From: Scedosporium boydii
Lineage: Eukaryota > Ascomycota > Sordariomycetes > Microascales > Microascaceae
Direction of reading: 5' to 3'
Length of the DNA: 64,000 nucleotides
Assembly (NCBI GenBank): GCA_002221725.1
Contig: NJFT01000068.1
Coordinates: 116,728-180,727 of the forward strand
The notes under the pieces are model-generated. The model was not told the origin of the DNA, searched no databases, and saw nothing but the letters and a program-made list of their open reading frames with translations. This document shows positions 13,561 through 25,325 of the stretch, one piece after another; the stretch's first letter is position 1, and each line of letters starts with the position of its first letter. A program made the translations under genes and the position numbers.

Positions 13561-14899
13561 GATTGAATATTAAGACATTTGGTCATTGATCAATTCTACT
13601 CACACTCCCATTCCCACACATCCCATCAATCCCTTCAATCCAAGCAGGTCCGACCCAAGCCTGGTCTTGCAAACCACTAATAATAATTGTACACTTGCTG
13701 GGAAGAGAAGGAGCCCGTTCCCAGGTTCCCAGGTCATCCTCGCACCTACCTCGCACCTCGCACCGTCCCGGCCTCCAGTAGATCTTCAAGCTTCCAGACT
13801 CGTGCCGCCCCCCTCCAACTTTATTATTCACCATCTCCCTCCATTCTGGGTCAGCTTCGCTCTCTTTCCTCTTTTCCCTTTCCATTTCCACGACTCCAAT
13901 CGGCCTCTATTACTGAGCTCTGCCGCTGCCACCGATTTGTTTCCATCCAGTTCCATCGAATGTTCGCTGTTTCTGCGTCGTTCACTACAAAAACGCTATC
14001 CTCTCGAGACAAAGAACGGATCAATTGTTAGTGAACCTCGCAACGCCAGTGGCTCCTCCTCCCTCCTGGTAACTGGTAGGCTACCTTTTGCCATCACCGA
14101 AACACAATTCGCCACCGAAATACCAATGGTTTGACGAGTCCTCATTCCGAACCTCGCATTACCTGTTATTTCTATTTTCGACAATTTACGCGCGATCCCA
14201 CAAATTCCTTTTTGGAACATTCAATCTTCGAAGTTCCGAGCAACTAGTGCTTGCATTTGCGACTTGGCTGTTACCTTTCCCCCTCGCGCTGGCACCACCA
14301 CACTGGACCCTGAGCCTGTCGCAAGCCCAAAGTCACCATTTAACACCCCACGCCAGCACTAATCTAATCCGCTCAACACAGTCCATCGACCCATTGAGTG
14401 TCACCGGATTCCCTCATTGTGCCCGCCAATTGTGGGCTCGAAGACGAGGTAATTTTCTGGATCGGACGTGGTAATTTTGGTTACCAATCGCCGAAAATTC
14501 CGACCGTTGCGCAATTGAGACGGAAATAGGGCGAAGGCACGAGAGGAGCAACGTCGTCGCTCGCCCTTCTTCAATTGCTGCCTGTTATTCGCCACGCAAT
14601 CCCAAGCCCCAGGCCGTGTTATTTGTGTTCTTTGATGTCGCCAATAGGCCCCCACTAAACGCTAAATTCGTGGGAACATTTGAACACTGCCCACCTCCCA
14701 CCACCCACTACCTAACAGCCACCCCCCCCTTGGCTCCAAAACAGCCAACGCTAACAGCCAATTCCCTCCGCCGTCGTCTTACACGTCAACACCACCCCGT
14801 CAGGCAGTCACACTTGGGCGCAGGCCAACTTATATATTAAGTTGGGTACCCGGACATCTGGGCAAACCATACATCTTCCGCTCCCGCTTCCGCTAACCA
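13561..14899 (+). promoter_or_regulatory. Pyrimidine-rich promoter/leader of the SWIRM gene
   Basis: The + strand is markedly C/T-rich across this stretch, with frequent TTTCC, CCTC and TCTTC runs. This is usual around transcription starts and 5' leaders in filamentous ascomycetes. Several open frames of 60-180 codons occur (for example 13586-14134). They have the Ser/Pro/Leu/Phe composition expected from translated pyrimidine tracts, so I read them as leader or upstream ORFs rather than genes. Confidence 0.45.
14825..14845. promoter_or_regulatory. Perfect 8-bp inverted repeat around a TATAT core
   Basis: The arms CCAACTTA (14825-14832) and TAAGTTGG (14838-14845) flank TATAT, 55 bp upstream of the candidate SWIRM start at 14900. 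This could be a TATA element inside a dimeric factor site, or a small hairpin if it is transcribed. The sequence does not tell which. Confidence 0.4.
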
Positions 14900-16342
14900 A
14901 TGCATCCTATTCACGACTTGTCAGATCGGCCAATTCTCCAATCTGCCTCATCTTCATCATCTCAACCTTCATCGACTTGGACACACTCCATGCAGCGACG
15001 GCACCAATCTACGCCACTTCCATCATCCCCCTACATCCTTCCACGTCCTTCTTCGTCTGCGCCCATGACGCCAATGCCAGAGGCATTACATCTCACTCAG
15101 CAGACTTCGCTCTTCGCCAACGTGCCCGGCGCTACTCATAGTCCTTCTTCCTCTTCATCTTCGCTTCCATCCAATACCGCGACAATGGATATAAGTAAGA
15201 AGAAGCCGTTCGACATCAGCAACCTGATGTCGCCACCCGAGCCAATGCCCTACGACAACTTCTCTCAATGCGATGGGCAGAATTCCCCTCCGGCACAATC
15301 CCGACTTCCACTTGCGCTTGGGCCTAGGCCACCCATGTCCCCGCCCGTGTCGCCGGAGATTCCCATTCACGATAATATCAATGCCGCTTCACCATCGCCC
15401 GCCGCGCCAACGCCCGCCGCAACGGACGACAGCCCGGTAAAAGATCCCATTCTCTTCCCGCCTTCGCAAGAGTCTAGTCCGGCGGCCCCTCTCTTTGTGA
15501 CCGACCATGTCTCCGAGCACCGCCGACTCGTTGATGAGCATGTGGCGTTCCGACATCCCAATCTCTTTACCGCCGCCGCCCCGCCTAGGCGAGAAGACTA
15601 CGAACTTGCCCTGTACTTCAAGTCTCAGGTCATGAAGAACTATCTCAACAACCCCATGGGCTGGCTGAGGAAGGAGAGGGAGTTGCTTGTGGCCGATAGG
15701 AAGGCTGGTGCCAAACGGAAGGAGCGGCCCGCCCCTATGGTCAGGCCGGCCAAGTACGCGGCTATTCTTCCTGCCAAGATAGCAGCTGCGCCCTCCACCC
15801 CCGAGGTGCAGCCCATCAAGGCCCCGCGACCCGCTCGCCAGTATCGGGTCGCAAAGACCCCGACATCTGGAGCTCCTCGGCCTATCCGCCAGAACGGTGG
15901 ACCCCAAATCAAGCAAACTATCCGGGTGAGCTCGACGCCGGAGCCGCAGCGGCGCATTGTGGCTCCCAACAGGGAAGACAAGGATTTCAACTCGCTGCCA
16001 AACTACTGTCCTCCGCTGTCGTCACTGCCCAACAAGCCCAACTGCCTCAAGGTTGACTGGAAAGGAGCGCCCATCGATCTTTCGAACGACCCCAATGCGA
16101 AACTGCTTCATCCCGACGAGATTTCGCTTGCGGCCAACCTCCGACTCGACTGCGCCACGTACTTGACAAGCAAGCGGCGCATCTTTATTCGACGCCTCGA
16201 GTGCGCTCGTGTTGGCAAAGAGTTCCGCAAGACGGACGCTCAGCAAGCATGCAAGATCGATGTTAACAAGGCGTCTAAACTCTGGACGGCGTTTGAGAAG
16301 GTCGGATGGCTCGACATTGGCTGGGTTCGGCAGTACATGTGA
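14900..16342 (+). CDS. SWIRM domain protein, Fun19-like
   Basis: This is a single-exon gene of 480 residues. Residues 1-95 are Ser/Pro-rich and low in complexity. A better conserved-looking block begins at M96 (ATG at 15185) with MDISKKKPFDISNLMSPPEP, so a 385-residue product starting there is a real alternative. The middle carries the segment RREDYELALYFKSQVMKNYLNNPMGWLRKERELL, followed by a basic Pro-rich linker. Residues of about 395-473 form a SWIRM domain (LHPDEISLAANLRLDCATYL through WTAFEKVGWLD), a helical module found in chromatin regulators that can bind DNA or nucleosomes. Fungal relatives of yeast Fun19 have this layout, with the SWIRM domain at the very C-terminus. A nuclear, chromatin-associated role is inferred from the domain. 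The gene is convergent with the downstream golgin gene. Confidence 0.85.
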   Translation: MHPIHDLSDRPILQSASSSSSQPSSTWTHSMQRRHQSTPLPSSPYILPRPSSSAPMTPMPEALHLTQQTSLFANVPGATHSPSSSSSSLPSNTATMDISKKKPFDISNLMSPPEPMPYDNFSQCDGQNSPPAQSRLPLALGPRPPMSPPVSPEIPIHDNINAASPSPAAPTPAATDDSPVKDPILFPPSQESSPAAPLFVTDHVSEHRRLVDEHVAFRHPNLFTAAAPPRREDYELALYFKSQVMKNYLNNPMGWLRKERELLVADRKAGAKRKERPAPMVRPAKYAAILPAKIAAAPSTPEVQPIKAPRPARQYRVAKTPTSGAPRPIRQNGGPQIKQTIRVSSTPEPQRRIVAPNREDKDFNSLPNYCPPLSSLPNKPNCLKVDWKGAPIDLSNDPNAKLLHPDEISLAANLRLDCATYLTSKRRIFIRRLECARVGKEFRKTDAQQACKIDVNKASKLWTAFEKVGWLDIGWVRQYM

Positions 16343-19300
16343 ATGGATCATGATTTATGATTCCTGCTTCGAGTCGGCGCTTCGTGATGGTCGAGCGTCT
16401 CTTCAAGACTCTCTCACACCCTCCCCAAATGAACGGCGACAGATTGATATGCTACGCCACTCACCACTCACTTTTTTTTTTGCTCCTTCCCTCCTCTCCT
16501 CTCTCTCTCTACTCTTGAGCAACTTTTTCTCCTTTCCTCTTTCTTTCATTTTGGGCCTTGGCGCGCTGGGCGGTATTGTTTCTTCTCGCCTACATTACAT
16601 AACGGCGACTGCCAGCAAGTACGAGTACCAGGCGACGTACTCGAAGTTCGTGGTCAGATGTCAGAATTAACACGAGTGATTCGGGCTCCATCTCGGCCTT
16701 TCTATTACCACCATCTTTTTCCTTTGTCAGGGTCGGTCATATCTTTGTTCTTTTTTGATACACGGCATGCATCATCAGAATAACGTCACATCACGGATTT
16801 TCGGATTCTTATTCACTTTCATCGGCTTGTTCACCAGACACAACACAATGATACCCGGAGCTCAGTTTGGAATTTATTGGATCTTTTATTTTTTTTATTT
16901 TTTTCTATTTTCTCGGATTTCTGGCGTGTCGAACTTTTTACAGCCCCGGCTTCAACACGCCTTGGAGATTTTGCGATGCGCAATGGCTTCCTAACATGAG
17001 ACGGTTGGGAGTTCATGTCATCCCTGACGGCAGTAATGGGGTCTTGAGGTATATGCAAAGGGGATTTCGGGTCAGGGACGGGACTAATTCGGCTTGGCTT
17101 TGGATTCAAATCTACGATGATGATGAGGCTCAGGATGCCATGCGCGCACGCTTTTTTTTTCTTCTCCTGGTTGCATTTGGGTTTAGGACGGTGTCAGTCA
17201 GCACTTGATATGTATTCTGTTCTCCAGTTTTTTTGGAAATTCCTACTGGCCGGGAAGGCTTGATTATGAGGTTACCTGCATGTTGGGCGGTGTTTTTCAT
17301 TGATTTTGTTCATGATATATCCCCCCGGGCTACTTGATCTAGCTGCTTGTCAGCAGGGCAACATTTTCCTTTGTTCACAATCTACTTCTTATTCGATGGT
17401 CCGCCTGGTCTGGACGGGTCCTGCAGAGCAGAATTTCACCTGCGAGGCAGGCGGGGATCAATATCTTTTTCACTTTTCTTTTCCTACACCATCTGGATTG
17501 GTTTACACATGGAGGATGTCTTGTCTAGCCCATTCAGCGAATGCAAAGCACATGATATTGGGGGGGCGCAGCATCCGAATCTAGTTTACTGTTGAATCGA
17601 GACCGACACTACTTTTTTTTTATTTTTCCACATTGGGTTGTCATATCCGCCTCCGTGCATATCATTGCTAGTAGTTTGGTGAGTGCCTTGAGCGACGTGC
17701 TTCGCCGGTTCCGAGGTTCCCGTGTCCACAACTTTCTGGAGCCGGCCATTCATATGCCGAGTGTCTTGCCATTGGTGTTTCGAGTAGATTGACACGCGAT
17801 TCCAGACTCGACTGTTCGCGACGCGTTGCCTTGGGAGATACAGGTTCCCATTGGGTTGGCCTGAAGCACCAGTTCGTCCTTGTTGGGGGTATATCAGCAT
17901 GTGTTAATCGTGTTTTCAGTGACTCATGGTGCTGCCTGGATGTTTGGTACGACGTGAGTATCTCCATGGGACATGCCCCCCTTTCCTCCATTGAGAAAAT
18001 AGTTTACACTCCCCCCCCCTTTTCCATTCTAGGCGTCTCTCTCCTTCAGGGATGACCTTGCTAGGTTTAGGATACTAGTACGTGTTTTGAAGTATACCCC
18101 CTAATTATTCATTATCCTTAACCTTTTTTTTCTTCCTTTTTTTTGTCTTTTTCGTTTTGATTTCTTCTCGTCTTTTTCGTCCCGTTTTGTGACTTCTTCT
18201 CCTTTTAGAGATCGACAACAGGATGAGCGGGATGCTACTTTTCCACTTGCGAGGATCTTCAGGGCCAGTTTTGGAACCGGCCCCGGAAGTTTTACGCACG
18301 GGCCGAGTAGCATTTCGCTAACTTGAAGCATGCTCCCAGCTCCGGGTCCACGCCCACTCTGTTTCGTTTTTTTTTTTTTTTTGTCGAGACAAGGAACAGT
18401 TATCGTTATCGGGGTGCATTAGTGGGAAGCGGGCCGAGGCCGGGTTGAATGTTCGATGACGGTGAATGGGATGGACGTGTGGAGAGGGTGATTCTTCTTT
18501 CTTCTCGAGATCGGGCTTCATTCAATTGTCGCGAGAGAGAGTAATGGCGCACTTGTACCGCCCTTAGCAATCCTAAAATTCCCTTTTGTTCATTTTCCCA
18601 TCTTCTTCGATGAATTTCCCGAGTTTGATTGAAAAATGGAAATTGGACATTACGGGTCTCCATTTCCCGAGCAAGAAAAACACGTGGTCGTGGTACCTAA
18701 CTACATCGAGAGGTAGAGTGACTTGCAAAGCCAAGAAGAACAAGGAACATTGCAGGAGCATTCGATCCCCCCGGATTTTCCTTCCGTGCCTATCCGTCCC
18801 AGCGGGTTCGGGAATGGGCCAGACCCAGCCAGACCCATGATGTCATTTATGCCAGGACTAAGGCAAGTTTACCCATTCGAGAAAGGAAGGGACGAAAAAA
18901 AGATACCGATCTGCAAAATTTACAAACTAGGGAATAAAAAACCAAAAGACAGAATTCATCCAAAGCAAGTGGAAACTTTTCTTCCATCGACATGGCAATC
19001 TGCTCCCGCCCTTTGCCATTCTCATGTGATTATCGATGTCTTAAGACTGGTTGCTCTGGGAGAAAGATGAAAAACCGGGGAATATCCGGAGCTCGAGAAG
19101 GAAGGATGATTGCATACGTCTAGAGAAAGATCCAGGATCTGATTGTGCTAGTTGTTCAACTGAGGGCAGTGGAGAGAGTAGGTCTCAAGTCTAGAGAGGT
19201 CAATTGCATTGTCTATTCGTACACCGTTTTTCCTCGCAGCTATCCTCCCATCAGGAAACTCAAATGCCATGTCGTCTCCAGTTCGTGTAATATGTAATAT

Positions 19301-19350
19301 GTGAACAGTTCTAGTAGATTAAATTGCCCAGATAGGGCTCCCTTCAGTCC
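16343..19350. other. Convergent intergenic region, about 3 kb
   Basis: This lies between the stop codons of the SWIRM gene (+) and the golgin gene (-). It holds T-rich tracts suited to 3' UTRs and polyadenylation, including a run of 16 T at 18367-18382. Open frames are short and without recognisable domains. I see no RNA gene. Confidence 0.6.
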
Positions 19351-22300
19351 TCAACCCATCCTCTGCACCACACTGAGCCACTTCTTCTCATCCGCTCTGT
19401 AAAAACAAGCTTGTTAGCAAAGTGATTGATGGTTATTTCAAAAGCATCGTAGAGTCCGAGAAGGCCTGCCTCTGCGACACTAGGAAAAAAAAAAGGGGGG
19501 GCAAGGGGGAGGGGATAAAACTTACGGGTCGAATCTAAGCAGTTTCCCTAGTACAGGAACCAGCTGCGCCCTCAACCTATTATCCTTCTGCTCAAGAAAT
19601 TGCAACAATATCGTCTTGAGATACATGACGTCGGCCGCACCGCCTGCCGCGCCCCCTACCGAAGTCCCCGACCTCGTAGAGTCGATCGAGCTGCGCCCTC
19701 CTGCGCCGCCGGTGGGACTCATCTTCGCCTGCACCATCTTGAGATCCCTTGCTATCCGGTCATGTTTCTGCCTCGCTTCCTCGAGGTGCTTCCGAAGGTC
19801 CGCCTTTTGCCTCTCGGCGTCAGCTACTTGCCTCTCCGACGCGTCGAGCGCCACCTTCAGATCCGACACCGCTGTGCGCGCTTCGGCGATCTCCGCGTCC
19901 GCCCTCTGCTCGACGCTCTCGAGCTCCTCGCGCCGCCTCTTCCACTCGCGTTCGCGGTGCTCCAGCTCGTCCTTTTCGTTGGTGAGAGCCTTGATGTCCC
20001 GCTCCAATTCGCGAATCTTCTGCCGCAGCTCTTCCGTCTCGCGCGTCTTGCGTCTCGCTAGCGCGCTGGACTCCTCTTCCATCCTGTCGCGCTCCTCGAC
20101 CGCCGCATCCATGCGGTTGCGCATGTCCCTCACCTTGGTGTCCGCTCGCTCGTCCACGTCGGCGAGCAGCCGCCTCATCGTCTCGCCCTCGCGCGTGCGT
20201 TCGCCAAGCATCCTCTGGACCTCGACGAGTTCTTCGTCGAGCGACTCCGCCTGCGCCCGCGCCTCTCGCAGCTGCACCGTCAATTCCGTCGTCTGGTCCC
20301 GCATGCTATCGAGAAGACCTTGAGCGCTGGTGTACTGCTGCGCCTTGAGGTCCGCTTCCTCCTTGAGAAGCTTCTTCGCGTTTTCCAGCTTCTCCACTTG
20401 CTCCTGCAGCTCGCGCATCTTGGGCTGCAGTTCGCGCAGTTGCTTGAGCTCGCGCGTCGCCTTCTCCTCCCTCGCGCTGATCTCAATCTTCTCTGCTTCC
20501 GATCGGCGAAGGTCTCGCCCGGCCACGCGATTCGCGTCTTCTAGTCGAACCCTGTTGCTCGTCTCCGCCGACACCTTTTCATTGAGTGTCTTGATCTCCG
20601 TCTCCCGGTCCGATGCTAGACGTTGCGCGCGGTTGAGCTCCATCTTGATTTCCTTCTCCTTCTTTTCCAGCGCGCGAATCTCCATATTCCTCTTCGCCAG
20701 CTCCTCTTTTGTCGTCTTCAGTGCCGCGGCTTCCTGTCTGAGGCTCTTGAGTTCGGTTTGCGCCTTTTGGAGAATCTCCCGGAGAACGGTTAATTCCTTG
20801 AACCGGCTCTGCGCGAGCTGCTGCGTCGCTGCGAGGTCCGTCTGGAGGGTAGATGTCTTGACCTTGAGTTCCTCGTACTCCTGCTGTAGCTCCTCCAGCT
20901 CTGCCTGCGCCTTTGAGTTGACCTTGGCATTCTCAGACTCTTTCTCGAGCTCGGAGATCCTCGCCTTCAGCTGTGCCTTCTCCACCTCGAGGGCTTTGAT
21001 CTTTTCCTTCGCCTCAACATGCTCCTGCCCTATAAGAAGAAGATTCTCCTGCATTGACTCGACTTCCTCTCTCAGCTCTTCTTCGGTCTTCCTCTTTTTG
21101 GACAATTTGCCGATCTGTGCATCCTTTTCTGCGATGTTTTCCTTGAGGCGACTAATCTCAGACTCGAGTGCCTCGACGTTAACCGACTCCACTGGCGAAG
21201 GAGGAGCGAGATCCGACGTGGTTCGTGGCTGCGAATCAGCGGTGGCGCCTCCCACGGAGGCGGCCGCACCCTTCTTCTTCTTCTTGTTCTTCTTCTTCCC
21301 CGACGTCGATGGGGCGCTAGGAGTAGCCGACGCAGTCTCAGATGCGGCCGTAGAAGCGCCGCCTGCTGACTTGGGCCCGCTTGACTGAACTTCCTTCAGC
21401 TTCCTGTTTAGCTCGTCTACCTTCTTCTCATCCTCCTCTTTAGATTGCTGAAGGGAGTCGATCTTGCCCGTCAGTCCCGTAATCTTGCCCTCTAAAACTG
21501 ACTTCGTCGCCGTTAGGCTCTTTAGTTCTGACTCGAGTTGGCTGCACCGGGAATCCGCCGCAGCAAGTTTGGTCTTGAGATCCTTTGTAGCCGAAGTCTG
21601 TGACTCCTTTTCGTTCTCGAGTTTACCTTCAAGTTCCTTGAGCTGGGACTGGGACTTGTGGAGTCGCTCGGTAAGGGACGTGATTTCGGCATTCCTCGCT
21701 TCCAGCTGAGCCTCCAGTGATTTCTTGACCGCGGTAGCATCCCTCGTCCGGCTGAGCTCGGTCGTGGTCTTCTCAAGCTTCTCGATGAGATCGGCACTGG
21801 TTTCCTTGGCGATAGACAGCTCCGAACGGAGAGACTCGACTTCTGACTTCAAGGTCTCAATCTCCTGTGTCCGGGCAGCAGAGTCATCCAGAACCTCACT
21901 CTCAAAGGAGAATAGCTCAAAAGAGCCCTTCCCTTCGGGTTCATCGTCGCCCGAGGCCGTCTTTTGGACCGGCTTAGACTCACTCTTCTCCTTCGCCCCG
22001 CCCCGCTCAGGGCTCGTTTCTTTCTTTGTATCTAGTACCGCAGTCTCCACAGAGGCGCGTTTCTTAGCCTCGGCCAACTCAGACTTCAACGTTTCGATCT
22101 CAGTCTCCTGCGCACTGGACTTCTTCTTGAGCCCATCCCTTTCGGCAGACACGCGCTTAAGCTCTTCCATTACCATATCGCCTTTGAGGTTCAGCTGGCT
22201 TAGATACTCAACGAATGCGGCCGGATCGGAAATAGATGCTAAGGGCGTGTTCTCCTTAAGAGCCCGCTCGAAGGGTTCGACAGATTTTGCGCGACTGTGA

Positions 22301-22989
22301 GCGATGCGGTAAGAGCGGAGAAGTTCTAAGGCGCAAGATTAGCGAAAGGAACGAACTTTTTACATGGATAAAAGGAGGGATACAGAAAGCTCACTAACCA
22401 GTATATGTGGACTCGAGGCGTTCGAATTTCCGGAGCTTGACCTTGACCTCCATTGGAAGGTCCACAGCCGCCGCGTCTCCCACATCTGCCTTTGCTTTTT
22501 GGCCAGAATCCGTCCCGTTCCTCTTTTCTTCACTCTGGTTCGACGTACCATTCTCGGCCGGCTTCTCTTCCGTCACGTTGCTACTGCTCGTCTTTGTCTT
22601 CTCGTCCCTGTCGCTCGGCGGTTTCGGGGTTCCGGCCCGGCTCGGGTCCTCGCTGTCCTCGAGAGCAAAAGCAGCCTCGAATACCGCGGGATCGAGATTC
22701 GCCGTTCCTTCTCCAGACGTCTTTGAGGCATCCTGGCTAGGTCTTTGCTTTGGGCGAGGGCGCTTTGAAGGGGACTCGGATTTGCCGCCCCGGGAGGAGG
22801 TGCTGGACTGGCGGGAAGGCGTCGCTGATGTGGTTTCCTTGGAGCGAGCCTGCTCTTCGGCAAGCGTGCGATCGATCGCACCCTTTATGCGCTGAAGGGA
22901 CTAGACAGAGGGAACAAACAAAGGTTAGGTTGACGGTAGCAGGTAGACGGGCAAGGCTAGCTCTTGAGAGGAAGACGAACCTGGAACAT
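19351..22989 (-). CDS. IMH1: GRIP-domain golgin (Imh1-like Golgi tether)
   Basis: Four exons on the minus strand: 22989-22981, 22900-22399, 22325-19526 and 19396-19351, giving 1118 residues. Exon 1 is only nine bases (Met-Phe-Gln) before a GTTCGT donor. The joined start MFQSLQRIKGAIDRTLAEEQAR looks like a golgin N-terminus. Almost all the rest is a charged Glu/Lys/Arg heptad coiled coil, with a Lys-rich break (SGKKKNKKKKKGAA) in the middle. The last 47 residues are a GRIP domain beginning at Tyr1072 (YLKTILLQFLEQKDNR). It is completed only if the GTAAGT at 19525 is spliced to 19396, which adds ADEKKWLSVVQRMG; unspliced, the frame would stop three bases after the donor begins. GRIP domains bind Arl1-GTP on trans-Golgi membranes, so a vesicle-tethering role is inferred. 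The gene is divergent from lunapark. Confidence 0.9.
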
Positions 22990-23964
22990 TGTGTCGTTAT
23001 ATCATCAACTGGACACCGGCTTGAAGAATGTGCTCGCAGGGATGAAGGTATGCGAAAAAGGAAAAAAAAAAGGCCTAGCCTATACCTAGTTCAAGGCAGG
23101 AAAACTCGTTAATCATCGATCAATGCTTGGGGGGCATTCCTCGGCGGCTGTCCAGATCGGCTGTTATCTGCTGAGGATGGACTGGACTGGCGTAGTGTCA
23201 AGGCAGGCAGTCCTAAGCGATCCAAACTAGGACAAAAACAACAAATTAAATTCAGAGACTGAGCTCAAAACGCCCAAAAATTCCAATGGCTCCTATAGCA
23301 AAAGAGGAAAAAAGAACAAGTAGTAGTATTTTCCAGGAAAGCGCATAAGGATGAAACCAAGAGTTAAGGAGCTAGATGGATTGAGGGAGCAGCCTTGGGG
23401 TTTAGTGCCTGGCTCCTTGTACACAGGGAGTTGTACTCCATACGAGGTATTCCCCTGCCTGCTGTCCTCAACTGGTTATTGTTGGTGTTCGGTGACAACC
23501 ATAGCGGGCACGGGCCAGGGGCGATGTGCCCCAGATACTGTTCTCCATTCAATTGTATTTCGTAGATTACTTGGCACTTCATGTGAAAGGTGGCTTCGTT
23601 ACGAAGTACCTCATTGAGCTAGCCGGAAGAATCTCGGAGGATTCTACCATCCGCCTGGAGCTTGACAGCTCACAATCCAGAACGTTCATTGACGTCGGTA
23701 CTTTGTATCTCGTGCTTGTCACCGCCAAAGGCCAGCATCACGAGCTCCTGCCTGTTTCGCTCTCTTCACTCCTTGGTGAAAATGGTCATTCCTTTTTAGG
23801 CCAGCTCCGCCAAAACCCACCACCAGCTTCTACGAGGTGACCTGAACGAGAGGGAAGAGTCCTCGGTTTTGTCGACTCGAGATCCAACCTGAATAGATGA
23901 GATTTTGGTTTCGTGGCCAGATGGTGTCTCCTTGACATCGCGACAACGAATCCGCACCGACATA
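22990..23964. promoter_or_regulatory. Shared upstream region of golgin and lunapark genes
   Basis: This 975-bp divergent intergenic region separates two start codons. It includes a TACGAAGTA copy at 23600-23608. No open frame here resembles a protein. Elements that would drive each direction cannot be identified from sequence alone. Confidence 0.55.
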
Positions 23965-25325
23965 ATGGTGTCCTTCTGGCCTTGGAGGGTATGCCAGTGC
24001 CCCCTTTCAAAGGAGACTCAGCTCCCTGCCAGCTTTGCCAGCTAACATTCTCTCTCTCTTTTTTTCTGTTTTTTATTAGAGCGAGGACTCCTCCCCCGCC
24101 TCTTTTGAGAAAACGCTTTCGGCCCTTTCGGCCAAGATCACAGACACGCAAGCTCGCTTAGATGGACTCAGGGCACGATCACGACGGGTGAGGGTGCTAT
24201 GGACCCTCTACCTATCATTCGCCTACCTTGTCTACAGCATCGTCATCATTCTCGTGGTTGGCTCACAGAAGATGGGCCCTTCTGAATGGACCGGTATTGC
24301 TGGTGGACCCGTGGTGTAAGAACACCCTTCCTCTCTTAACCTCCCAGCTCATTTTTTTTGCGTCGAAATATTCGCGGTTTGGCGCAGTTTATGCGGAGGG
24401 GCTAACCAATTTGTTGGATAGGATTTATGTTACCCGGACGTCCCTTGCCGGCTACTATACCTACCGAATCGATTCCCTCACTTCCAAACTCAAGGACCAA
24501 CAGGCCGAAAGGGCCAAGACGATCCAGAAGTTGAAGGATGCTACGAAATACGACACTACGTTGGAGTTACTCGAAAAGTACGGAGGCCCTGAACAGCGGC
24601 CACGGTCGCGCAGGGACTCGGGCAGTGAGGGTGAGGGTAAAGAGCCGGGACACGGAAAGAAGCCGCCACATGTTCTAGGTGGCCAGCCCCATGTGAACAT
24701 CCCTGGCCGGACTGGTCTACCCCCTCCACCCACCGCCAATATTCAACGCCGACCACCACCCGACCTGCTCCCTGGCGGCCCAAACCCCGACATCCACCCT
24801 CCTGCCCCCTTCTCCGGCTCCGTCCCCATAACGGAGGAATTCGCACCGAACGCATTCAACCAGCCACCTCCGCCGCCGGCAGCTGCTCTTTCTCTCCAAT
24901 CATATGGCCAGTACGAAGGGCCAGGGGCTGGACCCCACTGGTACGATCGCATCATGGATCTGTTGTTGGGCGAGGATGAGATGGCAGCCAAAAACCGCAT
25001 CGTGCTTATTTGTCAAGCATGTCGGCTCGTCAACGGACAGGCTCCCCCGGGTACGAAGCGACTGAGCGATGTGGGTATGTGGAAGTGCATGGGCTGTGGC
25101 GCCATGAACGGAGAATTGGACGAGGACAAGAAACTTGTTCGCGAGGTGCTGGAAGCGAGCAAGGCCAGAGACGAGGCCATACAGTCGGGAGGTACTGATG
25201 ATGGCGAGGAAAATTCGAGTGACCTGGTCGAGATCGAGAAGGAGGATGGTGAAGACGAGGACCTCGCGGGATCCACTACCCGAGAGACGAGGTCAGGCGG
25301 GACCCGACGGCGGAAGGGAAAGTAA
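23965..25325 (+). CDS. LNP1: Lunapark family ER three-way junction protein
   Basis: Three exons, 23965-23988, 24080-24315 and 24422-25325, give 387 residues. The 24-base first exon encodes MVSFWPWR and ends at a GTATGC donor. The next exon starts SEDSSPASFEKTLSALSAKI, the usual lunapark N-terminus. Two hydrophobic segments (about 48-69 and 78-98) are followed by a short coiled coil (about 103-125). A Pro/Gly-rich linker and then a C-terminal zinc ribbon follow, with Cys284, Cys287, Cys309 and Cys312. The tail is acidic and ends in a basic RRRKGK. Lunapark proteins stabilise three-way junctions of the tubular ER through this double-membrane hairpin and zinc ribbon. Both introns are needed to recover the N-terminus and the membrane region. 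Family assignment is firm; the start is supported by splice sites and family pattern. Confidence 0.92.

Noticed and set aside
13586..14134. 182-codon + strand frame upstream of the SWIRM gene
   Set aside because: It has the composition of a translated pyrimidine-rich leader (Ser, Pro, Leu, Phe). It shows no domain and no good splice link to the SWIRM exon.
15389..15916. 175-codon minus-strand frame within the SWIRM gene
   Set aside because: It is an antisense shadow with Gly/Arg-rich composition and no domain.
20330..21388. 352-codon + strand frame within the golgin gene
   Set aside because: It is a Ser/Leu/Cys/Phe-rich antisense shadow of a Glu/Lys/Arg coiled coil. No domain is visible.
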